Source: Hydnum rufescens UP504 (Eukaryota > Basidiomycota > Agaricomycetes > Cantharellales > Hydnaceae). Taken from it: a stretch of DNA of 62,048 nt. Within the stretch, counting starts at the first letter, position 1, and every line of letters begins with the position of its first letter. The stretch lies in NCBI GenBank assembly GCA_014904985.1, contig MU128924.1, positions 376,607-438,654 of the forward strand. The letters are read 5' to 3'. The position numbers were made by a program, and so were the translations under genes. The notes below the pieces were generated by a model, which saw nothing but the letters and a program-made list of their open reading frames with translations, was not told the DNA's origin and ran no database searches. Shown in pieces: positions 10,202 to 21,178 of the stretch.

Positions 10202-13160
10202 TTAATCCAAGAAGTCACTGGTCCCTATGACATGATCCAAGTCATTTACTAAGTCCGCATCATCAGTCTCTCCCGCTGGCTCCAATTTCACGCTATCTTC
10301 ATCATCCGAGCTTGCATCACCATCATCAATACTAACCTGACTTTGATTCTCCTGCTGGCCCTGCCTACATGCCCAGGCACGATGGATTGGGGTGGCTCCA
10401 AAATATCTTTCCAATCAGCCACACCAGCAGGGGCAGGAATCCCCAGTAAGTCCCGTTCCCAAGTCTTCATCCAATCATAGAGAATGCAAAGTTGAAGAAG
10501 TGCAAAGAATGCAACTTCATCATCTTTAGGAATTGATAATTCCATGAGTGTAGATGAATTGGATTTAAACCTGTAGTACATACCTTTGCTGAACTCAAAG
10601 ACTTGTCATACTGCCTCATAGTCATTCAGAAGCCATTCAGAAGCCATAGATGAAGGTTTGAGTGCTCCCATTCACATTGGAAAAGCTCTTCCCAACAGCT
10701 CTTAACCTCCTGAGCAGCCCGTATCCCATCCTGAACCTCTGTATCTGAGCGCCATAGTGGAACCTTCCCTCCCTCGAAGTCTGCCATGTCCACATTTTGC
10801 CATATGTCCTGATCAACATCCAACTTGTATAATCCCTCTATTGACAGCTCCAGGGGAACATAGGCATCCCTCTTCACACCATTCTGTCCCCATTCCCTTA
10901 GCATATCCTTCCACAAGGCATTGTACTTGTTCAGTGTCACATCAATGCCTGGTGCTCGGTGCTTCACAGCCTTTTCAACATGCACCTTGGTTTTCTGGTC
11001 TTCATCCCTATTAGTTTCTGAGATCCAGACTTTGACAATAACAAATGACATACCCATGGCCTGACTGGTGTGGGCACGCTCTAAGTTGGCAAGCTCAAAC
11101 TTTCATGCATGAAGCTTCTTGAGCAACTGGTCTTGAAAGAACTCATATATTGAGTTGAAGGTTGATCCACTTGTCTTTCTTGAGACTAGCCAGTCAGTCT
11201 GCAGATGTGCAATCTTGAAGTTGAAGAGCCTTTATCTTCTTGGCAATGTTCTCTTCAAGGCGTGATATTGAGTCCTTGGCAATCCAAACCCTCTCCTTCC
11301 ACTCCTCATGCAAGCTTTGACCTCTGACACTATCATCCCTCACTAAGCCTCCTAACTCCTTCGAAAGCATCACCAAGATCCCCCACTGTGATTCCAATGC
11401 CCCCTCAAGCACTAATATTTGCTCAATTGCCTGCATCCCTTTTGTTTGTGATTGCCCTACAAGACTTGACATTAGCATTATTCTCAATCCCACAATAAGG
11501 GAGCTACTTACAGTCAACCAATTTAGTTTGGAACTCACATTGTTCCTTGAACTGGGCCAGCAGTCCATCTAAGTCCAACCAATGAGGACATGCATCCACA
11601 ACTGCCAATGCCTCATTAAGATGCTCATTAGCTCAATGGACTCAATCTCACAACCATTTGCCCATCCCAGCCTGCTTCATCTCATGGATGTACTCCACCT
11701 GATGATCCAAAATGAAAAGGCATCGGTGATGCTGTCGTAAAGTTCATATATCAATGACAATGAGATGTCTTGTTAAACCATGTAGTGCACCCCAGTGACC
11801 CTGAGACCTGGGATTAACTTTCAGAGCTCGCTCCAAAACCGTTCGCATCCCTCCCCATCCGACAAGCCCCATAGCTCAGCCTTTCGAGGGTGGTACCAAA
11901 GCTGGCATGCCCACTGGTGACCATAAGCATGGAAGATAGAGACCGCAAACACAAGTCAATGGAAAAATTGGGGCATGAAATCCCATTTCTGGAGGGTGCA
12001 ATGCAGTTGGCACCCAATGTCATAGAGAATCCCAACTCTCCAATGGCCCAGCAATGAGTTCATCAAGGCGGATATGAGTGCGAAAGCGTAGAACTGTTTT
12101 TTGCCTGCAGTTTTTAAATTTGCCAACAATAGAGGACAGTCGTGGCGACAAAGCATTGCCATGACACCCGTTGAGTCAAAAAAAGTCGAGGAGGCCTTGA
12201 TCCGGTCACCGTCGGCCACAATGAATGAATCTCGACATGCATCATATGTCGCATTTGGCAAGTTCATTCCAGGCTCAATCTCAGTAGCCCTGCCTCCATC
12301 CATCAAGTCGGCTTCAGTTGTCTCCATCTCCTTGGCCTTTCACTTATCCCCTGACTTTGGTCTGGAGGGGCATATGGCCTCAACCCTTTCCTCCCACACC
12401 CAGATCTGCGATTCACTGAGGAAGATAGTCCATGGCGAAGTGACTTCAGGGTCTAGAGACCCAGCCTGGCCTTTGTACTCCTGTCTTTGGTCTCTGTCCT
12501 GATTCCGCTTCAACTGGAAGTTTGCATCCAGACACATGATGAGATCCACACTTGTGTTCCCAGCATCCATATTAAGGCCACCAAAACAGAGGGGACAAGC
12601 ACGTCGAAGGTAGGTGGCGGAACACACTCGTGGGTGGGAGATGGGACTACTGTTGGAGGTAGAGATGTCGCCGTGGGAAGTAGAGGAATCAGTAGAACTA
12701 CTATCCTGCATCGCAGTAGGTCCCGTGGTCGTCTGCACATTTGGGTACTTGTGCATGTGGACAGGTGACTTTTCATCAAGCGCAATTGTCCTACAGGATC
12801 TTGTAATCCTGTGATGCATCATGCAGGAGCATACATTGACAATCCCATGCTCTGGGAAACTTGGCGATCGGTGTGATGATGTCTGCTCATGCTTCCAATG
12901 CGTAAACGGTCTTATGAGAATCGGTAGAACCGTCTGGCTCCAGTGTGTGGCTTGTGCATGTTTCTGCCTGGCATGCCTTGACTCTTTCATTACAATGTGG
13001 ATATGTGGGTCAGGAGCCAGCCAAGGCTCATAATCAAGATTAAGCTGGTATTGTGCAACAAACTCTGATGGAGTAGCACTACAGATGTTGAAGGAAAGTG
13101 CTGTATCTGATTGCGAGGCCGAAGGTTCTCATGAGAACACAAATCTGGAAGGGCCTTGTG
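10202..13160 (-). pseudogene. KDZ-family DNA transposase, copy 1, degenerate
   Basis: This is a Kyakuja-Dileera-Zisupton transposase, a cut-and-paste DDE/RNase H-fold enzyme. In minus-strand order: the N-terminal block (LNLDYEPWLAPDPHIH, RHARQKHAQATHW) near 13050-12950; a Cys-rich finger (RRACPLCFGG) near 12600; then IMCLDANFQLKR, whose Asp is a likely catalytic residue. The core at 12327-11956 holds FDSTGVMAMLCRHD, the YAFALI segment and ILYDIGCQ (second Asp). SDGEGCERFW (Glu) is recognisable near 11840 only by combining frames. The C-terminal coiled region follows (11568-11194, 11057-10626, 10581-10202). Frameshifts and stops between 12000 and 11570 and near 11100 disable it. Introns explain some but not all breaks. 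Confidence 0.8.
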
Positions 13161-13284
13161 CAACAACTTCAGCTTTTGGGTATTTTGCTCGACTTCAATG
13201 CAAATATTTCTTCATGGGACCTGGCAATGCGATGGGTGATTTCGACAAACCACCGATTATTATACGAGTTTGGAGGATTTGGCA

Positions 13285-13480
13285 AGTATGTCAGACAGGA
13301 TACTGAACATTGGTGCAAAGCGACGTGCAGCACTGAACTTGATGATTGTTGTGTGAAGAAAAAACACATCAGACAGGATACCAAGCATTGGTACAAAGTG
13401 ACGCCCAGCACTGAACTCAATGGTTTTTTTTTTTTACAAAACACATGTCAGATAGGATACTGAGCATCGGATTGACCCAA
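13285..13480. repeat. Tandem repeat of about 75 bp, three copies
   Basis: The block GTCAGACAGGATACTGAACA followed by GCAAAGCGACG and CAGCACTGAAC recurs three times with point differences and a poly-T/A tract. It lies upstream of the KDZ copy 1 coding region and stops at the array-element terminus at 13488. Confidence 0.75.
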
Positions 13481-13487
13481 CATCCAG

Positions 13488-13700
13488 CCACCTTGGTCAG
13501 TCATCTAAGCCTACCTAGTTAGGTACCACTTCCGGGGCAGATAATGGTACCTAAGTAGGTCCCATCACTATTTTGGCCGAATCGGTCTGCCCCATTGAAA
13601 TCTCTCACTTGAGCTTCAGGCTGAAAGTTGGCCGAAATTGACCCGAATTAGGACTTAGCACTCAGGACTTGAGCAGACTCAATTGAAGACCACTATTGCG
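13488..13700 (+). mobile_element. Copy d: lone L-type end of the array element
   Basis: CCACCTTGGTCAGTCATC starts at 13488 and is followed by the same L-type subterminal sequence as copies a and b: a TTAGGTACCACTTCCGGGGC block, GGTACCTAAGTAGGTCCC, then GGCCGAA repeats. Unlike a, b and c it has no hairpin array behind it, and similarity fades by about 13700. A matching right end is not seen, so it is truncated or its other end lies beyond later insertions. Confidence 0.7.
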
Positions 13701-13792
13701 AGTCTTTCCATTCTGCCTTGAAGGAACAACTTAGAATTCTTAAATAAAACAACCTTCCATTAAGGCCACAGTACAAACACATTAAGAAACCA

Positions 13793-16388
13793 TTAATAAA
13801 ATCTGTCTACTTCATATCTACTTTGGTATTGTGCTACAAGTGCTTCAAACTCGGGGCCTTGAAATAACAAAGGATCAAGTAAAGGGAAACTCATGTCCCT
13901 ATTTGGAATCAGCACATCATCCATCATAGAAAATGGATCATGCAGATTGAATGTTGGCACAATTGGGACCCCAGTGGTATGCTGAAGGGGAATCCCAACA
14001 GTAGCCTCACTGTCACTTGAGAATGCGGAATGCTGTTGCACATCATTACGATGAGAACTCATAGCTTGCACATGGAGGTGGGACAGTCCAGCAGTTGGGG
14101 TTTCATCCAAGTCATCAATGATCTCTGCAGACTTGACTTGCAGATGCTTCATCTTGCGCTGCTGATTAAAATCATCCCCACCCTTCCGCGGCCTCTTCCC
14201 CAGTCCTTGGGTCACAATCCTGTCCAAGTTCACCATGACAGTGTGACTTGGGTTCCTGACCGGATGCCCATTCCCATGATGCCCATCAGAATCCCCTCCA
14301 GAATCCCCTCCATCAATCATCGTATCCACTGCCTGAGCCCTCACAACCGCCCGCTCAGCTGCCCTCTTCAAATCCAGCTTCTTCTTGGCCCCAATCATTT
14401 CCAATGCACTTGCTACCATCATTAGCACTTGGCCACCACTATCAGTAATGAGCACGGTCTCCCCAGAGTTTGATTCCTCATGGGTACACTCAGATACTTT
14501 GAGCTGCCCATTCTCTAGAGCATTATACATGGCTTGGATCTTGCTGACACTGTAGTGATCAATTGAGAGTGAACCGAAAAGCTGGAAGCGAGACAATGGC
14601 AGTACTCCATCGATCACCAAGTTGTGTGAGAGGAGTTTTTGGGGCAATTTCAGCCAAGGGAATGTGGTCCAACAAATGAACAGGCTCTACTCAAGCAGGA
14701 TTAGCATAGGAACTGTCAAGAAGCTATGCATTGAGCAAACTTACCAAATAGCTGAATCAGCATTTTCAAAACCTTCCCTTTTGCCTTATTGGGGTTCTTG
14801 AAGGCCTCTTCTCACTCATGTCGCAAAGTCTGAGCTTTATGCTCCTCTGCCTTCCTAACCCCTGCCTTGGCAGACAATATAAATGTGTATACGTCCCCAA
14901 CATGAGACTTGAAGTCACACCTGGACTTGTAGTATGATTCCATCTCTGCAGTCCCAAATAGCTGCCCATTCTGAGCATGAGCAGCAGGAGAGCAGGCATT
15001 ATCTGCAAGCACTGTCAACTCACAATGCACCCCAAAGCTTGCCAAGGCCCTGAAATCCTTTTGCCATGCCCTCTTGTGGCTAGCGATGATTTTCGCAACT
15101 TCCCCCCCATGCTTTGCGATGTCTGCACTTATCGCCGCCCTAGTCTCTGTGTACTCCTTAACCAGGCGAGCTGATTCTGCTGCCCAATCCTCAGACTTCT
15201 CTCCTCCATACTCTTAACGAGCTCATCATAGGCAGGGCGAACTGTATTTTTGGTATAATCAGATTGGCTCACTGACTTGTCAGGGTTGGTAGGATAGCTG
15301 GATTGGAACACGTTCCAGGCAATAGTTTTACGTGGATGAACTACTCGTGACACCTGCCCACCAATCTTTTGAATCGAATTAACACTACGACCCATTTCCC
15401 TCGCCAGTCCCACAATTCGCTTGTCAAACGCTGCGTATTCAGCCTTAATCTTTTCTACCTCCAGGGTGGTAAACGGCCCTCCTTTGAGATCCTCATCATC
15501 TTCATCCGAACTTGGCTCTTCCGACAAGTGGGAGACAGGTTGGGGGGACACAACTGCCTTAGAACAGGGCTTGGCATTGCCCCTCACTTTCAGAGGCACA
15601 GCATTATCACTATCACCATCGCTCAACAAAAAGTCGTCATGGGTCCCATCCGTGATATCCAAAATGGGTGTGTCAGGGGAATCAGGATGGGGACTGTGAA
15701 TGGGGGTGTTGCCATGATTGGGAATAACGTGATTATAATACAGAGGGGATTGGATGTCCAAGAGACCAGGGGGTGAGACCTCACACTGATTTCTCACATC
15801 AGTATCGCAACTTTTTGGGCCATGATATGCAGGCACACTACTGGCATTGATAGAGTCAAGGAAAGAATCCCCAGTAGCATCGAGTCCATCATCTCCCTGT
15901 GTCACACTAGCTTGACCATCCTCTAACTCGTGTTCAAATGGTGTTCCAAAATCTTCATCATTAGAGTCGAAATCAGCAACTGGTGTGCATGCCAACGAAG
16001 ATGCTGATAAATATCCGAATGGAGACAATGCGCGAGTAGGCTTGTTGGATATTTTATCCAAGGTGTAGGGTGCGGTTAACACCTTCCGTGATGGGATCTC
16101 GACCACAAGTCTAGTTGAGGACGTTCTGGAGGGGTGAGGGCTGGTGGCATGGCTCCCACTAGGCTGGCTGGTGGTCTGAAGGGGTTTCTCCTTCGTGGCT
16201 GAATTTGAGGTCATACTGAGCTTTGTGGTGCTAGCACATCGCAAGGACCTCTTAGATGCCGGCACACTATCCAGATCATTGCCACCATTGCTTCCATTAC
16301 TGGAGCTCATGGGTGTGGCGACTGCTGCATGCCATGGCCACAGAGTGTGCTTCCTTGCAGTCTGAATCTTTGATTTCATACCAGCCAT
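13793..16388 (-). pseudogene. Hypothetical TE-linked protein, frameshifted
   Basis: A long minus-strand coding region starts at ATG 16388 (MAGMKSKIQTARKHT) with a 419-codon open stretch to 15129. It continues in another frame after a shift near 15200 (EDWAAESARLVKEY, then KHGGEVAKII, then YYKSRCDFKSHVGDVYTFIL). An in-frame stop falls near 14815, then a GTAAGT intron, then a last exon at 14647-13793. The N-terminal half is Ser/Pro/Asp-rich and disordered. A conserved-looking block (RKTIAWNVFQSSYP) sits near residue 360, and the C-terminus is acidic. I do not recognise the family. It lies between two like-oriented L-type element ends (13488, 16519), so it may be cargo or a partner gene of those elements. 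That is inference only. Confidence 0.55.
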
Positions 16389-17076
16389 ACTGGAGAAGAC
16401 TGCTGCCAGAGATAAAAATCACCACTTGCAACACGCGTCAAGGTGTGAGAGCAAGAGGAGACACTAAGAACTTGCGCTCAGATACCCTCCACTCTAGGTG
16501 GAAAGGAACACTGAACAGCCACCTTGGTCAGTCATCTAAGCCTACCTAGTTAGGTACCACTTTTGGGGCAGATAATGGTACCTAAGTAGGTCCCATTACT
16601 ATTCCAGGCCGAAATGGCCATTTTACGGTCTGCACCTTCTGGCCCAGAATTGGCCGAAAATGGCCGAAAATTGGCCGAAACTGGGGACTTAGAGAATCTC
16701 AGACTTGCAGCAGGCCATATGGGCTTATCGGGGATAATGTATTCCATTCATAATTATTTATTTATTATCACTGTATTATACATGGGGTCAGCAGGGTTTC
16801 AATCCTGTGTTTGTTTGTATTGACTTAGCACCACTTATTTGTTTATTTATTTATTTATTTAAAAATTCACAAAAAGCATACCACACACCCTGCTTGGGCG
16901 GGCATGTGGTACTGTCTATAAAAATTAAAAATTAAAACACTATCTAACACACCCGCTTGGGCGGGTGTGGATGTCGTTTCACGCTTCACCGTTGGGGTTC
17001 CCCCTCACCCGTGGCCACGTGTTTTCAGTCGGCGGGGTCATGGCTTTGGTTGGGGGATGCGGGTTCAGAAGAATAC

Positions 17077-19077
17077 CTATCATAATAAATAATAAGTTCA
17101 TTAAAAAAAGAAAAACCAGGCAAAAGGAGCAGCCCCTGCTGCTCCTTTTGCATAGTCGGACATGTACATATATGGTAACCATAAAGATTACCACACCCGC
17201 TTCGGCGGGTGTGGGGTTCGTCCGGGGTTTGCATTGTGGTTTCGACCCGTTGCCGTTCGTGGGATTCGTTTGGCGGGTGGGTCGTCGTTCTCCCGTGTTC
17301 GTTTGGCGGGGTCGCGGGTGTTGGGTCAAGATCACAAACTAAAATAATAGATAATACGTTAGTAAAAAAAAAAACAAGAGCCACGCAAAAGGAGCAGCGT
17401 ACGCTGCTCCTCTTGCGCGGTTGTACTCACCTTGAAATTACCACACACCCGCCGAAGCGGGTGTGTGCTACTCGTTTTTTGCGCCGTGGCGCGGGTTCTT
17501 GGATCGGGTTGCGGGTTGCGGGTGGCTGCGCACGTCCCTTTTTTGTGCGGGGGTTTTCGCGCTGGGAGAGGGTACCTAGATCAATCAGTGAATAACCCGT
17601 TAATTTTTCAAAAAAAAAACAAAGGAAGCACCAAAAGAGCAGCTCCTGCTGCTCTTTTGGTGCTTTCGTACATCTTGTAATTGAAAACTTACAAGTTATT
17701 ACCACACACCCGCCGCAGCGGGTGTGTGGTACGCGATATCGTCGATCGTCGTGTTCGGGGGGCGGGCACTCCGGGCTTGGGTGGCTGCGCGTACTGCGGG
17801 CTCGTCTGGGTGCTTGTCGGGTGGGTTTTCACGGAGGGAAGGAACCTAGAACAACGAATAAGAATACATTAGTAAAAAGAAAAGGAAACAGAGGTGCCAA
17901 AAGAGCAGCTTCTGCTGCTCTTTTGGCACCGGTGGGATTAGGCGTACCTAATATTACCACACACCCGCTTCGGCGGGTGTGTGGTTCCGTCTGCGTTTCC
18001 TGTGGTCTTGCGTCGTGGTCTCGTCTGGTGGACTGCTGGTGGGCGGGCTTCGTTTGGTTGGGGTTTTGGCGGGTTGCGTTCGTAGGTTGCGTTACGCGGG
18101 GGGCTTCGTTGTACGACGATCTACAATAATAAGTAATATGTTAGTAAAAAATAAAATAAAATAAAAAGAAAAGCCACGCAAAAGGAGCAGCGTACGCTGC
18201 TCCTCTTGCGCGGTTGTACTCACCTTACAATTACCACACACCCGCCGAAGCGGGTATGTGGTTCGTCTGGGGTCCCTGGGCCTTGCGTTGTGCGTCCCCG
18301 TTTCTGGGTTTCGTTTGGCGGGTTAGTCGTCATTTCTGGGGGAGGGGGGGTTCATTTGGCGGGTGGTTGAGGCAATAACCTAGAATAATAGATAATTTGT
18401 TAGTTGAAAATTTAAATGAACGCAAAAAGAGCAGCGATGGCTGCTCTTTTTGCGTCCTCGGGGGTGCATTACTTACCTTTTATAGAGCCCACACCCGCGA
18501 TAGCGGGTGTGGGGTTCCTACGGTTTGGCGTCGCTTCATTTCTTCGTTTGGCGCCACGTCGTTTGCGGATCTCGTTTTGCGGGCGGGTCATCGTTCGGGG
18601 GGCTCGTTCTACAGGTCTTCATTTGTTCCTAGCCTAGAATAATAAATCATTAGTTAAAAAAATTAAAACGGGCGCAAAAAGAGCAGCATTGCTGCTCTTT
18701 TTGCGCCGTTGGGGGTGCACTTACCTTATATAGAACCACACACCCGCCGCAGCGGGTGTGTGGTTCGTGCAGCCACTCCGTCGGCGCGCAGCCACCTCTG
18801 CGTCCTGTTGCGTTTCGCTTGGCGGGGTTTTGTTTGGCGCCATTTCATTTGGCGCGGCTTCGTTTGGGTTGTTTTCGGGTTGTTTTCGGTTCGCGTGTTG
18901 CCGTTTAGGACCTGAGCGGTCGGGCCTCGTCCTTTGGCGGGGCCTCGTTTGGTGCCTGGGACGAGGCCATGACCTAGGAATATCAACGTGGTCAGTAAAG
19001 AAATTCAAAGCAGCGCAAAAAGAGCAGCTTTCGCTGCTCTTTTTGCGCTGTTGTATCTACTAGTATAAAAAACTCAC
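17077..19077 (-). repeat. Copy a, left arm: eight hairpin-bearing intron-like units
   Basis: Minus-strand units: 17077-17179, 17339-17430, 17576-17692, 17846-17947, 18121-18223, 18380-18476, 18634-18724 and 18974-19077 (91-117 nt). Seven of eight start GTAAGT, GTGAGT or GTACGC; the first starts GTTACC. Most have a CTAAC or CTAAT motif 15-25 nt before a terminal TAG. Each holds a stem-loop of GCAAAAAGAGCAGC, GCAAAAGGAGCAGC or CCAAAAGAGCAGC type with a short loop, so the stem sequence varies but pairing is kept. The exon-like blocks (about 145-250 nt) are G-rich on the plus strand and carry the CCACACACCCGC stem-loop beside each donor. Confidence 0.85.
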
Positions 19078-19160
19078 CTTTTGACCACACCCGCAGCGGC
19101 GGGTGTGGTCGTCTGCTTGCCTTTCCTTTGTAGGCGGTTGCCTGTCGGTATGTGAGGACG

Positions 19161-19503
19161 CAACTCAATGCCGGCAATTGCCGGATCCCCAAAAGCGCTC
19201 AAGTGCCGTCGCCACAAGCACCATCTAAATTAATAGCCAGTATATAGACAAGGAATACGTTATTATGTAATATATATTTTTCCAAAAGACGACAAAGACA
19301 ACCATAGTAGGTCAGAGCTCAATGAGGCATGAAATGCCTCATTGAGCTCTGACCTACTATGGTTGTCTTTGTTGTCTTTTGGAAAAATATATATTACATA
19401 ATAACGTATTCCTTGTCTATATACTGGCTATTAATTTAGATGGTGCTTGTGGCGACGGCACTTGAGCGCTTTTGGGGATCCGGCAATTGCCGGCGTTGAG
19501 TTG
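19161..19503. promoter_or_regulatory. Central near-perfect palindrome, possible divergent promoter
   Basis: Arms of about 170 bp (19161-19330 and 19334-19503) are near-perfect inverted repeats around a 3-nt centre (GAA). Each arm includes a TATA-like CTATATAC about 90 bp from the centre, followed outward by an ATG about 20 bp later (ATGGTGCTTGTGGCG on both strands) that opens only a short frame. The arrays diverge from here, so a bidirectional TATA promoter is a reasonable inference. Long perfect palindromes of this type can also be replication-related or reflect how the element forms. Confidence 0.5.
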
Positions 19504-19599
19504 ATTAAAACGCGCATACATCGACCGAACAGGAAACCACCTAGACAGGCAGGCGTAGATGACCACATACCCGCAGCGGCGGGTGTGTGGTCATACAAG

Positions 19600-20472
19600 G
19601 TATGTTTTTTTATGAATTGTAGTAGATACATCGGCGCAAAAAGAGCAGCGAAAGCTGCTCTTTTTGCGCTGCTTTCGAATTTTTTACTAACGTGCTTTTA
19701 ATTATTCTAGCTGGGCCCTCGTCCAACGCACGACGGTAACCCACAAAATGACCAGAGCCCAAACACCCACGCGACACGCCAATGCGAACGCAGCACAGCA
19801 ACGCGACACGCCAACGCAACGCAACGCCAACGCCACGCGACACGCAACGCAATGCAACGCCAACGCCGGCGCAACGCGCCACGCCAACGCAACGCACCAC
19901 GCCAACGCAACATGCCACGCCAACGTGCCCAGGACGTGACATGCGGCGCCACGCCAAACGAGGACGTGGCCGCGTCAAACGGGGATGCAACCACGCCGAA
20001 CGAGGACGCACCCCCGCCTAATGCGGGCACCAGGAATCACACACCCGCCCTGGCGGGTGTGTGGTCCTATGTAAGGTGAGTCCCTGTCCCGCCCAGTAGC
20101 TACACCCACGCAAAAAGAGCAGCGAAAGCTGCTCTTTTTGCGTGGTGTTTAATTATTAACTGATTTAAATTTCTTATCCTGTAGGTCTCGACTTCTCTTG
20201 CGAGCGAATACCGACGCGAACCCCCCCCGCAACCCGCTTATCGACGCCCGAACGACGGGGCACAGAGAGGACCCCGTACGAACCGCCGTACGTACGACCC
20301 AAAGTACATGACCCCAGTACCCCACACTCCCGCAGCGGGTGTGGGGTACTACAAGGTATGTTTTTATTTTTTATTTTCATTTCTTATTCTTGTGGCGCAA
20401 AAAGAGCAGCATAAGCTGCTCTTTTTGCGCTGCATTACTGTTCTACTAATGTTTCATCAATTGTTTCTTTAG
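19600..20472 (+). repeat. Copy a, right arm: three hairpin-bearing intron-like units
   Basis: Plus-strand units are 19600-19710 (111 nt), 20076-20184 (109 nt) and 20356-20472 (117 nt). Donors are AAG|GTATGT, AAG|GTGAGT and AAG|GTATGT; branch motifs are ACTAAC, TTAACTGAT and TACTAATG; acceptors are CTAG, GTAG and TTAG. Stem-loops lie at about 19634-19668, 20108-20141 and 20397-20430. The first exon-like block (19711-20075) contains a minisatellite of ACGCCAACGCA-type units. Each block ends with the CCACACACCCGC hairpin about 5-15 nt before the donor. Confidence 0.85.
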
Positions 20473-20944
20473 ATCCTGAACCAGAACCCCGCGAACCCCC
20501 AACTACAAACCCGCCGAATGAGACGTCGCGAACGATAACCGCGAACGAGCCCCCACAAACGAAAACCAACTCCCTCGAGGGAGTGCCCAAAGGGAACCGG
20601 CCCCCGACTGGGGGTGTATGGTGGGTATATGCTGATGTGGGCGTGTAACCCGCATGAACCATGCCCCCCCTGTGGTGGCAGACCCCGGGGGGGGGGTAAT
20701 ATGTATATAGTATAATATGTATATAATAATAGTAGTAATAATAATAATAATAAATAGTAAACAAATAATAATAAATAAGTATACAATATAGCACAGCCAT
20801 GGATTGGCCGACAGATGGCCAAAAAACTGAATTGAAATCTGCTGATTTTGGCCATAAGGTTTGAGGGACCTATTAGGTACCATTTTCTGCCCCGAAAGTG
20901 GTACCTAAATTAGGTCCCCTATGTGACTGACCAGCCTGGAACAG

Positions 20945-21178
20945 TGTAGTTGTGGTTTTGCATGTCACCCAAAATCCACGCCAAGGCAGAATATAGAGTG
21001 CAATGCTGCATGCGGAAAGCTGAAGAAGTCTACGTCCATGCAGAGGGGGATGGTGAGAACAATGTAGTGTGTTTACTCCTGGGACCAGATATTCCCAGGA
21101 AATAGGAACACAAACAAAATATGATTTACACTACAATGCAGTACAGTACAACCATGTATAGATAGCATATAGAAGTAT
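20945..21178. other. Flank of element a, no gene seen
   Basis: This is ordinary sequence between the target duplication of element a and the next minus-strand coding block. No repeat or gene is recognised. Confidence 0.4.

Larger units (their letters stand above)
16519..20939. mobile_element. Copy a: palindromic, intron-array element, KDZ-type ends
   Basis: This 4421-bp element has a left end CCACCTTGGTCAGTCATC and a right end reading inward CCAGGCTGGTCAGTCAC. It is flanked by the direct repeat AACAG (16514-16518 and 20940-20944). Both ends carry a GGTACC-bearing block and GGCC/TTGGCC-rich subterminal repeats. Inside, minus-strand intron-like units run leftward (17077-19077) and plus-strand units run rightward (19600-20472) from a central palindrome (19161-19503). 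The outer parts carry extra CCACACACCC-type hairpins without introns (about 16880-16970). There is no transposase or other recognisable protein. The terminal match to sequences bounding KDZ copies 1 and 2 suggests KDZ transposase moves it. Confidence 0.8.

Noticed and set aside
19748..20079. Plus-strand Arg/Thr/Asn-rich open frames in copy a
   Set aside because: They arise from an ACGCCAACGC-type minisatellite inside an exon-like block and are not conserved in copy e.
17077..20472. CRISPR-like array of regularly repeated palindromes
   Set aside because: Spacing is 200-400 bp, spacers are related between copies, splice motifs accompany each unit, and the surroundings are eukaryotic transposons. 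No cas gene is present.
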